Below are positions 26,883-35,281 of a stretch of DNA of 64,000 nucleotides, piece by piece. The notes below the pieces were generated by a model, which saw only the letters and a list, made by a program, of their open reading frames with translations, ran no database searches and was not told the DNA's origin. Source of the stretch: Verrucomicrobiaceae bacterium (lineage in GTDB: Bacteria; Verrucomicrobiota; Verrucomicrobiia; Verrucomicrobiales; Verrucomicrobiaceae). Numbering within the stretch: position 1 is the stretch's first letter; each line of letters opens with the position of its first letter. The position numbers were made by a program, and so were the translations under genes. The stretch is from the NCBI GenBank assembly GCA_016795465.1, contig JAEUHK010000008.1:1-64000 (forward strand). The letters run 5' to 3'.

Positions 26883-27257
26883 ATGTCTTCTCCTGAATCT
26901 CCCAAAAAAGCCGGTGCCACCTTCCTGTGGGTGCTCGGGGCCTTCGCGGGCTTCGCCGTGCTCTTCAGCATCCTCCAGTCCACCGTCACCACGCCGGAAG
27001 ACCCCCGTGTGCCTGAACGTCTCGCCGCCAAGGAGGAGATCACCAAGCTCCAGGATGCCAATCTGACCGCCATGGGCCTCAAAGACCCCGCGAAGAAGGC
27101 CGAAGTCTTCAACAAAGCCCTCACCGCCCTCAAAGCGAAGCCCGTCGGAGCCAGCACGCAGGTCGTCCCTGGTTCGCCCACGCAGTTGAAGCAGGCCGCC
27201 GCGGCTGCTCCGGCCGCCGCTCCCGCCGCACCGGCCCCTGCCGCTCCTGCGAAGTAA
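26883..27257 (+). CDS. Small single-pass membrane protein in respiratory operon
   Basis: 124 residues. One membrane helix (ATFLWVLGAFAGFAVLFSIL, about 12-31) is followed by an extracytoplasmic helical stretch and an Ala/Pro-rich tail (APAAAPAAPAPAAPAK). It sits 22 bases after actF and 28 bases before the CcoN-like gene. There is no haem or metal motif. Position suggests an accessory or assembly subunit of ACIII or of the following CcoNO-like module. No family was recognised. Confidence 0.75.
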   Translation: MSSPESPKKAGATFLWVLGAFAGFAVLFSILQSTVTTPEDPRVPERLAAKEEITKLQDANLTAMGLKDPAKKAEVFNKALTALKAKPVGASTQVVPGSPTQLKQAAAAAPAAAPAAPAPAAPAK

Positions 27258-27285
27258 TCGTCACGCCGCCCCTTTCCCACTCGAT

Positions 27286-28776
27286 ATGGATTCCACTTCC
27301 AACTCCCCGGACCTCGCCGCCGACAACCAGCGCCGTGCCGCCATCGACAAGTCGGTGCGTGGCCCTGTGCTGTTCCTGTTCCTCAACGGCGCCTTCTGGC
27401 TGATGCTCTCCACCCTCCTCGGCGTGCTTTCCGCGGTGAAGCTCTTCGCCCCCGGTTTCCTCGAAAACTGCGAGGCACTCACCTACGGTCGCCTTCAGCC
27501 CGTTCACATCAATGCCCTCGTCTATGGCTGGGGCATCCAGGTGGCGCTCGGCATCATGCTCTGGATCATGGCCCGTCGCAGTGGCCAGGAACTCCGCGGT
27601 GGCAAGGCGACCATGATCGCCGCTGGCATCTTCTGGAACATCACCGTCACGGTCGGCCTGCTGTCCATCCTCATGGGCAAGAGCACCTCGATGGAGTGGC
27701 TCGAAATGCCGAAATTCGTCTGGCCGGTCCTCTTGATCTGCTTCCTCGCCTACGCCTGGCCCATCGCCCGCATGTTTGGCCGCGCCTTCCGTCCTGAAGG
27801 CTTCATGGTCAGCACCTGGTACATCCTCGGTGCCTGCTTCTGGTTCCCCTGGATCTTCATCACCGCCAATGTCGCCCTGCATTGCCTGCCCGGCCTCGGT
27901 GCTCTCGGTGCCGGCATCAATGCCTGGTATGTCCACAGCGTCATCCTGCTCTTCTTCGTCCCCGTCGGCGTCGGCGCGGCTTATTATTTCATCCCGAAAA
28001 TCACCGGCCAGGCCATCGCCAGCCAGCAACTCGCCAGCTTCGGCTTCTGGGCACTCGCCATCCTCGGCGGCTGGACTGGCATGCAGAAGTTCATGGGCGG
28101 CCCGCTGCCTGCTTGGATGGTCGCCATTGGTTCCACCGTCGGCGTGCTGCTCCTCGTGCCCTTCGGTCTTGTCGGCCTGAACCATCACCTGACCACGCTC
28201 GGCAAGCACGACGCCGTCAGCTACAGCCCCACGCTGCGCTTCATCTTCTTCGGATCCCTCTTCTTGCCTGTCACCGGGGTCATTCTGGCTCTCTCCAGCG
28301 CTTTCTGGACCGGCGCTTCCATCCAGTTCACCCAGGCTTGGTATGCCCTCCAGACCGTCAGCGTCTATGGCTTCTTCAGCATGTGCGCCTTCGGAGCCAT
28401 CTACTACATCACGCCGCGTCTGGCTGGATGTGAGTGGCTCAGCGTCCGCCTCATCCGCAACCACTTCTGGTTCTCCGTCTATGGCGTGAGCACCATCGTC
28501 ATCATGAGCCTCGTCGCCGGCTGGCAGCAGGGCGCGGATTTGAACAATCCGGCGCACTGGAACCTGGACTTCATGAATCACGTCATCAATTCCCGCCCCT
28601 ACGTCATGGCCCGCGCCATCGCCTGGGCGCTGATCAGCGTCTCGAACGTCTTCTTCCTTCTTCACCTCATGCTCATGGTCGCCGGCCTCGGACGTCGCAG
28701 CAATGCGCCGACGCTCCTCTATCGCGACCACGGCCATGACGACACGCACACCTCCGCTCAAGCTTCCCACGCATGA
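27286..28776 (+). CDS. CcoN-like haem-copper oxidase subunit I lacking the active-site histidines
   Basis: 496 residues, about 12 membrane helices, clearly homologous to cbb3 oxidase subunit I. Examples are LQPVHINALVYGW, WYVHSVILLF...AAYYFIPK and FGAIYYITPRLAG. Only His74 (one low-spin haem ligand) and His217 (first CuB ligand) remain. The CuB His-His pair of CcoN (GPHHLH) is Gln267-Lys268 here (GMQKF). The helix-X pair GHVHSGALG, ligating haem b3 and the low-spin haem, aligns without gaps to ALQTVSVYG (Leu355, Thr357). It therefore cannot form a normal binuclear centre. The stop overlaps the ccoO-like start (ATGA), so the two proteins are probably made together, perhaps as a membrane scaffold for cytochromes. 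Confidence 0.9.
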   Translation: MDSTSNSPDLAADNQRRAAIDKSVRGPVLFLFLNGAFWLMLSTLLGVLSAVKLFAPGFLENCEALTYGRLQPVHINALVYGWGIQVALGIMLWIMARRSGQELRGGKATMIAAGIFWNITVTVGLLSILMGKSTSMEWLEMPKFVWPVLLICFLAYAWPIARMFGRAFRPEGFMVSTWYILGACFWFPWIFITANVALHCLPGLGALGAGINAWYVHSVILLFFVPVGVGAAYYFIPKITGQAIASQQLASFGFWALAILGGWTGMQKFMGGPLPAWMVAIGSTVGVLLLVPFGLVGLNHHLTTLGKHDAVSYSPTLRFIFFGSLFLPVTGVILALSSAFWTGASIQFTQAWYALQTVSVYGFFSMCAFGAIYYITPRLAGCEWLSVRLIRNHFWFSVYGVSTIVIMSLVAGWQQGADLNNPAHWNLDFMNHVINSRPYVMARAIAWALISVSNVFFLLHLMLMVAGLGRRSNAPTLLYRDHGHDDTHTSAQASHA

Positions 28777-29453
28777 TGAACTTCCGCTCCTTCATCCTCG
28801 GCCTCGCCGCCGCGTTCGCCCTTCCCTGGCTTCTGCTCATCGTCCTTCCGGCGATGAACTATCAGACGCTCACCCGTGTTGCCTATGACAAGGACAAGGA
28901 CGGCGTGGAAGGCTTTTATCCTCCTGCGGTCGTGAACGGCCAGGGCCAGCTCATCTACATCCAGGAGGGCTGCAACCAATGCCACACCCAGATGATCCGT
29001 CCGGTCCAGCTCGGCCTCGATGGCTGGTATAAGGGCTGGGGTCAGGACCAGGAAGCCCGCCCGGCCGCTCCGGTGCGCAGCAATACCCTTCGTGACTACC
29101 TCGGTGAAAAATATGCCCCGCTGGGCGTCCAGCGCATCGGTCCGGACCTCACCAACTACGGCTGGCGTGCCCCGGCTGCCCAAGTGATCCACCAGAAGCT
29201 CTACGCGCCGCATTCCCTCCACGACTGGAGCACGATGCCCGCCTACAAGCACCTCTACAAGCTGCAGAAGATCCAAGGTCCCGCCTCCGAGCGTGCGCTG
29301 AAGCTCACCGGCAAGTTCGCTCCTCCCGCCGGCTACGAAGTCGTCCCCACCGCCGAGGCCGACCGCCTCGTGGAATACCTGCTTTCCCTCAAGAAAGACT
29401 TCCCCGTCCCCGGCCAGTCCGTCGCTGCTGCTCCTGCCGCCGCGAAGAAGTGA
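28773..29453 (+). CDS. ccoO: CcoO-like monohaem cytochrome c
   Basis: 226 residues. An N-terminal anchor helix (FILGLAAAFALPWLLLIVLP) precedes a periplasmic cytochrome c domain with CNQCHTQMIRPV near residue 67 and RIGPDLTNYGWR near 125. The probable axial Met is in STMPAYKHL near 155. These are the CcoO signatures, and unlike its CcoN-like partner nothing essential is missing. A C-terminal Ala-rich extension follows. It probably relays electrons from ACIII toward the aa3 oxidase, since its own subunit I looks inactive (inference). Confidence 0.88.
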   Translation: MMNFRSFILGLAAAFALPWLLLIVLPAMNYQTLTRVAYDKDKDGVEGFYPPAVVNGQGQLIYIQEGCNQCHTQMIRPVQLGLDGWYKGWGQDQEARPAAPVRSNTLRDYLGEKYAPLGVQRIGPDLTNYGWRAPAAQVIHQKLYAPHSLHDWSTMPAYKHLYKLQKIQGPASERALKLTGKFAPPAGYEVVPTAEADRLVEYLLSLKKDFPVPGQSVAAAPAAAKK

Positions 29454-29455
29454 GT

Positions 29456-29487
29456 TTCATCTTTTAGCTTTCATTTTTCAGCTTTTC
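29456..29487 (+). repeat. Single arm of AGCTTT/TTTCATTTT iterated words
   Basis: The 35-bp gap before the cytochrome c gene consists of TTTCATCTTTTAGC, TTTCATTTTTCAGC and TTTTCC, i.e. near-tandem copies of a T-rich word ending at the start codon. No complementary arm is seen. Confidence 0.45.
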
Positions 29488-29488
29488 C

Positions 29489-30172
29489 ATGAGCGCCCCC
29501 GCCCATCCCGATTCCACCGACCTCGACCGCATTCACGCCGCCGTGAAGCGTGAGAAGGCCGATCAGGCTCCTTCCAACGCCCCCGCGCCGATGTGGGCCA
29601 TCTTCATGCTCATGATCGTCTCGATCATCGCCGGCGGTCAGTTGGGTCAAAACCCTTCCGTCGGCCCCGTGGTGGACGTGCGTCCGGGCGGCGGTGGCGG
29701 TGCGGATGCGCTTGATCCCTTCGCCCTCGCCATGAAGAAAGGCTCCAGCGGCTACTCCGTCTGCGGTGGCTGCCATCAGGGCAACGGCAACGGCATTCCC
29801 GGCCAGTTCCCGCCCCTCGCAGGCTCGGAGTGGGTGCAAGGCGGCACCGAGCGTCTTATCCGCGTCGCCCAGCATGGTCTCGTCGGTGCCATCACCGTCA
29901 AAGGCCAGGGCTACAACACCCCCGGTGGCATGATGGGCTTCGGCGCGGCCATGTCCGCCCAGGATCTCGCCAACGTGCTGACCTACGTCCGCAACTCGTG
30001 GGGCAACGAAGGCACCATGATCACCAAGGAGATGGTCGAAAAAGTCCGCTCCGAGGAAAAACGCACCACCCAGTGGACCGAGGCCGACCTGAAGCCCTTT
30101 GCTGACAAGAACGTCCCCGGAGACATCCCTGCGGGACCCGGTGCCACGGCTGCTCCAGCTGCCAAGAAGTAA
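29489..30172 (+). CDS. Membrane-anchored class I cytochrome c (CcoP-like position)
   Basis: 227 residues. One membrane helix (PMWAIFMLMIVSIIAGGQLG, about 31-50) is followed by a single class I cytochrome c domain with CGGCHQGNGNGIPG near residue 91 and PPLAGSEWVQGG. The likely Met ligand is in MMGFGAAMSAQDLANVLTY. CcoP normally has two haems; this has one. It ends in a Lys/Ala-rich tail like the CcoO-like protein. It is a probable mobile or tethered electron carrier between ACIII and the oxidase. The leader is T-rich and contains iterated TTTCA words. Confidence 0.87.
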   Translation: MSAPAHPDSTDLDRIHAAVKREKADQAPSNAPAPMWAIFMLMIVSIIAGGQLGQNPSVGPVVDVRPGGGGGADALDPFALAMKKGSSGYSVCGGCHQGNGNGIPGQFPPLAGSEWVQGGTERLIRVAQHGLVGAITVKGQGYNTPGGMMGFGAAMSAQDLANVLTYVRNSWGNEGTMITKEMVEKVRSEEKRTTQWTEADLKPFADKNVPGDIPAGPGATAAPAAKK

Positions 30173-30186
30173 TTCGCCAACCCAAG

Positions 30187-31011
30187 ATGATCCGTCGTGT
30201 GACACAAGACCCCTCCCGCCAGGCGCTACTGACCGCCTTCGGAGTCGTTTTGTGCCTCGCGAACACCAGTTGCGGCAAAATCGCCGACAATGGCCCTCAG
30301 CTTCCCCAGGCTCCCTTGGCCGCCGCTGTCGAAGTGGCTGAAAAAACGAGCATCGAAGGCAAAATCATCCTCACAGGCATCGAGGCGGGCTCGCTCCGCA
30401 AAGTCGTCGATGTCGGTGGCAATCCATTTTGCACCGGTCACGGCGAAATCATCGACTCGACCTGGAACGTCGCTGCCGATGGCGGCCTCGCCAATGTCGT
30501 GATCACCGTCGAAGGCAGCCCGCGTGCCTCCAACATGCCCGCCACCTCGCCGTTGATCGATCAGACGCATTGCGAATTCGTCCCGAACACCCTTTCCGTG
30601 CAGCCCGGACAAGCCGTTCGCTTTCACAATAGCGATCTCACCTTCCACAACATCCGCATCGCCCGTCATCAAGCCGGCACCAGTCACGGCGGTGACAACC
30701 TCGCAAACCTCGCCCAGGCCTCGCAAGGCGACGCGAATGTCGAAACATTCTCTGTGCCCGGCATCTACCGTCTCGAGTGCGACGTACATCGCTGGATGAA
30801 AGCCTGGGTTTACGTTCATGAGGGCATCCACAGCGCCGTTTCCGCCGCTGACGGGACCTACCGCATCGAGCGAGCTCTTTCTGACGGCACTTACACCGTG
30901 AAGGCCTGGCACCCACAGTTCGCCGAGCCTCTCTCGCAAAAAGTCACCGTCACCAACGGCACCGCCAAGGCTGACTTCGCCTTCCCGCATGCCCAAGCGT
31001 TCCAACTTTGA
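30187..31011 (+). CDS. Lipoprotein cupredoxin with C-terminal carboxypeptidase-regulatory-like domain
   Basis: 274 residues. The signal ends in a lipobox (LANTSC, Cys29). A plastocyanin-like fold spans about 85-205, with probable type 1 copper ligands His144 (TFHNI), Cys188, His191 and Met194 in LECDVHRWMKAW (C-x2-H-x2-M). A beta-sandwich of the carboxypeptidase-regulatory type follows (ADGTYRIERALSDGTYTVKAWHP, about 212-235). It lies between cytochrome c and the aa3 oxidase genes, so it may be an envelope-anchored copper electron carrier to the oxidase (inference). It could instead serve in copper delivery. Confidence 0.83.
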   Translation: MIRRVTQDPSRQALLTAFGVVLCLANTSCGKIADNGPQLPQAPLAAAVEVAEKTSIEGKIILTGIEAGSLRKVVDVGGNPFCTGHGEIIDSTWNVAADGGLANVVITVEGSPRASNMPATSPLIDQTHCEFVPNTLSVQPGQAVRFHNSDLTFHNIRIARHQAGTSHGGDNLANLAQASQGDANVETFSVPGIYRLECDVHRWMKAWVYVHEGIHSAVSAADGTYRIERALSDGTYTVKAWHPQFAEPLSQKVTVTNGTAKADFAFPHAQAFQL

Positions 31012-31040
31012 ATTTTTGAACCAGTAACTTTAAACCGAAA

Positions 31041-33008
31041 ATGAGCGCCGCCACGACCCACGATCACTCCCACGCCGCCGACCACGGGCACGACCACCAC
31101 GAGCAGGCCTGGATCTGGAAATACGTCTTCTCCACGGACCACAAGACCATCGGCATCCAGTATGCCATCACCGGTCTGCTTTTCCTGCTGTTCGGATTCT
31201 TCCTCATGCTCCTCATGCGCTGGAGCATCGCCTATCCGGGCGTCGCCGTCCCTGGTGTCGAGGTCATCCGCTCGATTCCCGGCCTTGGGTATGTCTTCAA
31301 TGAAATGTTTGGCCGCTGGCTGAACGCCGACGGTTCCCTCAATGGCGAGCTCTACAACATGCTCGGTGCCATGCACGGCACCATCATGGTGTTCTTCGGC
31401 ATCGTGCCGCTTGGTTTCGCTGGTTTCGTGAACTTCGTGATGCCGCTGCAGATCGGCACCATCGACATGGCCTTCCCGAAGCTGAACATGCTCTCCTACT
31501 GGTTCTTCTTCCTGAGCGGTGTGATCATGATGTGGAGCTTCTTCGTCGGCACCGGCCCGGTGCAGACAGGTTGGACAATGTATTCTCCGCTGGCCTCCAC
31601 GACCGCCATCGGTGTGACGAACGTCTGGGACCACGGCCACACCTGGTGGCTCACCGCGATGGTGTTTAACATCTCCGCCTCGCTCCTCGGCTCCGTGAAC
31701 GTCATTACGACCGTCATCAACCTCCGCGCCAAAGGCATGGGCTGGATGCGCATGCCCGCCTTCTCCTGGGCGATGTTTGTCACCGCCTTCCTCCTCCTCC
31801 TCGCCTTCCCTCCGCTTGAAGTCGCCGCTCTTCTTCAGCTCTCCGACCGTGTGTTCGGCTCCTCCTTCTACCTGCCCACAGGCCTCATGGAAGGCGGCAA
31901 GCACCTCGACATCTCTGGCGGCGGCTCTCCGCTGCTCTACCAGCACCTCTTCTGGTTCCTCGCCCATCCTGAGGTGTATGTGTTGATCCTTCCTGCCTTC
32001 GCCATCCTGACGGACGTCATCCCGAACAATGCCCGCCGCCCGCTCTGGGGCTACAAGATGATGGTGTACTCGATGCTCACGCTCGGCTTCCTCAGCTTCC
32101 TCGTCTGGGCCCACCACATGTACCTCACCGGCATGGGCACCATGATGACTACCTACTTCCAGATCACGACGGTGCTCATCTCCGTGCCTTCCGTGATCCT
32201 GCTCACCTGCCTCATGATCTCGCTGTGGGGCGGTTCCATCCGCTTCAACACACAGATGCTCTTCGGCTCCGCCTTCCTGCCGATGTTCGGCATCGGCGGT
32301 CTCACCGGTCTGCCTCTCGCCTTCTCCTTCATCGACCTCGCGCTGCATGACACCTACTACGTCATCGGCCACTTCCACTACGTCGTGGCTCCCGGCACCA
32401 TCTTCGCCCTCTTCGCCGGCGTGTATCATTGGTTCCCGAAGGCCACCGGCCGCTTCATGAACGACAAGCTCGGCAAGCTGCACTTCTGGCCCTCGCTCAT
32501 CGGCATGAACCTCATCTTTGCCCCGATGTTCATCCAGGGCATGGCCGGCTTCCATCGTCGCTGGTATGACGGTGGCAAATACTTCGAGCAGACCTCCGGC
32601 TTCCAAAACTGGAGCACCACGCTTACCCACAACATCGGCGCTTTCTTCGGCCTCGACATCCCGGACAACATGCTCTCGCTCAACGTGGTGATGACCTTCG
32701 GTGCCATCGTGCTCGCCCTCGGTCAGGTGCCCTTCATCTACAACTTCTGGGTCAGCATCAAGTGCGGCGAGAAGGTGAAGAGCGACAATCCTTGGAACGC
32801 CACCACGCTCGACTGGGCTACGCCGACTCCGCCTCCGCATGGCAACTTCGTCTTCGACGTGAACGCCCACCGCGGCCCTTACGAGTACAGCGTCCCCGGC
32901 CACCCGACCGACTTCTTCCCGCAGTGGGAAACCGAGCACGGCAAGCCCAAGCCCGACGGCAGCGACGCCCCGGCCAAAACCGAGCACGCCCACGCCGCTC
33001 ACCATTGA
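31041..33008 (+). CDS. ctaD: Cytochrome c oxidase subunit I (aa3-type, A1 family)
   Basis: 655 residues with a His-rich N-terminus (THDHSHAADHGHDHHEQ). All active-site residues are present: low-spin haem ligand in AMHGTIMVFF, CuB and proton-gate residues in HPEVYVLILPAF (His-Pro-Glu-Val-Tyr of the A1 family), the His pair in VWAHHMYLTGM, and both haem ligands in YVIGHFHYVVAPG. It reduces O2 to water and pumps protons. As the only catalytically complete oxidase in the block it is the probable terminal acceptor for ACIII. The C-terminal tail is again rich in Asp, Lys and His. Confidence 0.97.
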   Translation: MSAATTHDHSHAADHGHDHHEQAWIWKYVFSTDHKTIGIQYAITGLLFLLFGFFLMLLMRWSIAYPGVAVPGVEVIRSIPGLGYVFNEMFGRWLNADGSLNGELYNMLGAMHGTIMVFFGIVPLGFAGFVNFVMPLQIGTIDMAFPKLNMLSYWFFFLSGVIMMWSFFVGTGPVQTGWTMYSPLASTTAIGVTNVWDHGHTWWLTAMVFNISASLLGSVNVITTVINLRAKGMGWMRMPAFSWAMFVTAFLLLLAFPPLEVAALLQLSDRVFGSSFYLPTGLMEGGKHLDISGGGSPLLYQHLFWFLAHPEVYVLILPAFAILTDVIPNNARRPLWGYKMMVYSMLTLGFLSFLVWAHHMYLTGMGTMMTTYFQITTVLISVPSVILLTCLMISLWGGSIRFNTQMLFGSAFLPMFGIGGLTGLPLAFSFIDLALHDTYYVIGHFHYVVAPGTIFALFAGVYHWFPKATGRFMNDKLGKLHFWPSLIGMNLIFAPMFIQGMAGFHRRWYDGGKYFEQTSGFQNWSTTLTHNIGAFFGLDIPDNMLSLNVVMTFGAIVLALGQVPFIYNFWVSIKCGEKVKSDNPWNATTLDWATPTPPPHGNFVFDVNAHRGPYEYSVPGHPTDFFPQWETEHGKPKPDGSDAPAKTEHAHAAHH

Positions 33009-33024
33009 TCCTTCGAGACATCGT

Positions 33025-33056
33025 CACCTCTGACTTCTCACTTCTGACCTCTCACC
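33025..33056 (+). repeat. Single arm of iterated words, family E (ACTTCTGACCTCTCACC)
   Basis: CACCTCTGACTTCTCAC, CTTCTGACC and CTCACC tandem words end 3 bases before the ctaE start. A similar arm precedes ctaF at 34413-34441. Confidence 0.5.
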
Positions 33057-33059
33057 GAA

Positions 33060-34409
33060 ATGGATATCCCATATACCGTTCACGCCCGGCCTGACACCGG
33101 CCTCTACAACGCCAAAGTCGGCATCTGGCTCTTCCTCGCCTCGGAAGTCATGCTCTTCGGCGGTTTGTTCTCCAGCTACATCTTCCTTCGCGTGGGTGCG
33201 GACTATCCATGGCCGGTGCATGAGTTGAATGTCACTCTTGGCTGCGTCAACACCGTGGTGCTCATTGCCTCCTCTGTCTCCGTCGTGTGGGCCTGGGCGG
33301 CGTTGAAGATGCGCAAGTTCGGCCTCTACAAGATGCTCATGCTCTTCACGGTCGCCTGCGCCGCGACCTTCATGGTGAACAAGACCTTCGAATACAAGGC
33401 CAAGTTCGAGCACTACGCCGTGAAGCTCTCCGACGGCACCATCCTCACCGGCCACCTTCCGCATGGCTACCAGATCAAGTTTGGTGAGGTCAACCAGCTC
33501 GCCATGAGCATCCCGCTCAAGACCGCCGCTGTGGGTGCTGATCCGATCAACTATGTTCTCAGCCACCTCGACGCCGGTGCTTCCCCCCGCTTCAAGACCG
33601 AAGACGGCAAGGAAATCACCCTCGATGAGTCCACCTTCGCCGAACTGAAGGCCGCCGCCATCGAGAAGGCCAAGGCCGCCAACCAAAACACCGCCGGTCT
33701 GAAGCTCACCGCCGTCTCGCCGCTCTCTTTCACCGTCGGCCAGTCCGATGTCTTCGCCTACGACGCCTCCACGATGACCTTCCGTGATGGCACCGTCGCC
33801 TACGGCAAGCTCGCTGACGACAAAATGACCCTCGAAGTCGATGGCGTCGATACCCGCGGCGTCGCCCAGAAGGAAAAATCTCTCGCGTTTGACCATCGCT
33901 ACCTTGGCGAAGCCTGGCAGAAGGCCTTCATCGCGAACCGCGATCACCACACCGCCGAGTTCGACAAGAACTACCCGACCCGCGACAAGACCAAGTCCGC
34001 CACCTTCCAGAAGGAAGCTTATTTCCTGCATCTCGAGTCCGCCACGCCTCCGGCTGCCGAAGGCCATGGCAATGGTCACGGTGCTGAAGCCCATGCTCCT
34101 GCCGCTCATGGCGATGGCCACGGCGCTCATCACCCCACCGTGGTGCTCGAAAAGAAGGACATCACCTTCTTCTCGAACTTCACGCCGAAGCTTAACACCT
34201 ACTACGCCATCTACTTCACCCTCACCGGCCTGCATGGTCTGCACGTCATTGCTGGAGCGCTGGTGCTCGCCTACTTCCTCTTCTTCAACGGCAAAATGAT
34301 GCGCGAAGACCCCGAGCATCTCGCCAACCGCGTCGAAGTCGGCGGCCTCTTCTGGCACTTTGTTGACCTCGTGTGGATCTTCCTTTTCCCGCTGCTCTAT
34401 CTCCTCTGA
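33060..34409 (+). CDS. ctaE: Cytochrome c oxidase subunit III with about 250-residue insertion
   Basis: 449 residues, much longer than most bacterial subunits III. The N-terminal part has three helices ([55 protein letters not shown]) and [10 protein letters not shown]. The C-terminal part resumes at [21 protein letters not shown] and ends in [21 protein letters not shown]. Between them, residues about 121-373 are a hydrophilic domain with no membrane helix, ending in a His-rich stretch ([20 protein letters not shown]). The reading frame is intact. The insertion should face the periplasm or cytoplasm next to the haem-copper core; its role is unknown. Confidence 0.93.
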   Translation: MDIPYTVHARPDTGLYNAKVGIWLFLASEVMLFGGLFSSYIFLRVGADYPWPVHELNVTLGCVNTVVLIASSVSVVWAWAALKMRKFGLYKMLMLFTVACAATFMVNKTFEYKAKFEHYAVKLSDGTILTGHLPHGYQIKFGEVNQLAMSIPLKTAAVGADPINYVLSHLDAGASPRFKTEDGKEITLDESTFAELKAAAIEKAKAANQNTAGLKLTAVSPLSFTVGQSDVFAYDASTMTFRDGTVAYGKLADDKMTLEVDGVDTRGVAQKEKSLAFDHRYLGEAWQKAFIANRDHHTAEFDKNYPTRDKTKSATFQKEAYFLHLESATPPAAEGHGNGHGAEAHAPAAHGDGHGAHHPTVVLEKKDITFFSNFTPKLNTYYAIYFTLTGLHGLHVIAGALVLAYFLFFNGKMMREDPEHLANRVEVGGLFWHFVDLVWIFLFPLLYLL

Positions 34410-34412
34410 GGC

Positions 34413-34441
34413 TCTTCACCTCTCACTCCTAACGTCTCACC
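34413..34441 (+). repeat. Single arm of iterated words, family E, before ctaF
   Basis: CTTCACCTCTCACTCC and AACGTCTCACC words fill the 41-bp ctaE-ctaF gap, parallel to the arm before ctaE. Confidence 0.45.
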
Positions 34442-34450
34442 TTTCCCGCC

Positions 34451-34804
34451 ATGTCCGACCACGTCGATCCCGCCGAGCTTCAGAAGCACGTCAAAAAGTA
34501 CATCATCATCGGTCTGCTGCTGATCTTCTTCACCGCCGTCACGGTGGCCCTTTCGTATGTGGAACTGCCCACGCACAGCATGAACATCATCGTCGGCATG
34601 ATCGTGGCCACCTTCAAGGCCGCCCTCGTCGCTCTCATCTTCATGCACTTGAACCATGAGCGCCCGCTCATCTACAAGGTGCTCGCCTTCACCACCGTCT
34701 TCTGCTTCGCCTTGTTCATCCTCTTTGTGATGGCCAACAAGGACCCGCTTGTGGACCGTGGCTTTGAAAAGCCTCTTCAATCCATCGAACAGGCCGCTCC
34801 GTAA
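34451..34804 (+). CDS. ctaF: Cytochrome c oxidase subunit IV family protein
   Basis: 117 residues with three membrane helices. The motif KAALVALIFMHLNHE near residue 56 is typical of the prokaryotic cytochrome oxidase subunit IV (COX4_pro) family. It is a small structural subunit of the aa3 oxidase at the inner membrane. It follows ctaE directly and is spaced 22 bases from the next small gene. Confidence 0.9.
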   Translation: MSDHVDPAELQKHVKKYIIIGLLLIFFTAVTVALSYVELPTHSMNIIVGMIVATFKAALVALIFMHLNHERPLIYKVLAFTTVFCFALFILFVMANKDPLVDRGFEKPLQSIEQAAP

Positions 34805-34825
34805 TTTCTTCGCGAGCCCGACACC

Positions 34826-35032
34826 ATGTCCCTGAAGTACTTCCATCTCGTTTTCCTGTTTTTCGCCATCTTGGCGGACGCGGGATTTTGGGCTTGGACG
34901 CACTTCATGCCTGAAGACGCCGCCCGTGCCGGTGCGCTGCATTTGAAGCCTTACGCGGGTTTCCTCTGCCTCATCCTGCTCGCTTACGGCGTTCATTACC
35001 TCATCAAGAAGATGCGCACGATCATCGTGTGA
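34826..35032 (+). CDS. Small two-helix membrane protein in oxidase cluster
   Basis: 68 residues with two predicted membrane helices (YFHLVFLFFAILADAGFWAW and PYAGFLCLILLAYGVHYLI) and a basic C-terminus (KKMRTIIV). Its stop overlaps the GTG of the next small ORF by four bases. Its position among oxidase genes suggests an accessory or assembly subunit. No family was recognised. Confidence 0.75.
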   Translation: MSLKYFHLVFLFFAILADAGFWAWTHFMPEDAARAGALHLKPYAGFLCLILLAYGVHYLIKKMRTIIV

Positions 35033-35055
35033 CCTTCGAGACTCCTTTTTCCTGC

Positions 35056-35244
35056 ATGACCCTCTCGCTTCCCATCGCTTGTGCCACCTGCCTGCCTGAC
35101 AAAGGCAGCGCGGTCGGGCAGGCACAGGGTCTGGCGATCCTCGTCATGCTCGCCGTGCTCGCCTTCATGTTCCTCTGTGCTGGCGGCATCGTTTTCACCC
35201 TCGCCCGCCGCCAGAAAAAGCACGCCGCCAGCCTGGCCGCCTGA
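35056..35244 (+). CDS. Small membrane protein with N-terminal cysteine pair in oxidase cluster
   Basis: 62 residues from ATG 35056; a GTG at 35029 that overlaps the preceding stop would add nine residues and allow coupled translation. The N-terminus contains CATC, which could bind metal or haem only if the His were present, so it is not a CxxCH site. One membrane helix (GLAILVMLAVLAFMFLCAGGI) and a basic tail follow. It lies between ctaF and ctaC. A role in oxidase assembly is plausible from position only. Confidence 0.65.
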   Translation: MTLSLPIACATCLPDKGSAVGQAQGLAILVMLAVLAFMFLCAGGIVFTLARRQKKHAASLAA

Positions 35245-35281
35245 AACCTTCAAACCTGAAACTTCCCCAACTCATCCCATC

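Noticed and set aside
24815..27280. Long minus-strand frame over actE, actF and the small TM gene
   Set aside because: Overlaps three well-supported plus-strand genes; its translation is low-complexity and acidic as expected of an antisense shadow.
27286..28776. Annotation as a working cbb3 oxidase subunit I
   Set aside because: The haem b3 and two of three CuB ligands are replaced, so oxidase activity is not supported.
30891..33005. 704-residue minus-strand frame opposite ctaD
   Set aside because: Antisense shadow of a complete oxidase subunit I; His/Asp/Glu-rich translation with no fold.
35056..35244. Cytochrome c haem site (CATC) in the small membrane protein
   Set aside because: The residue after the second Cys is Leu, not His, so no CxxCH motif exists.
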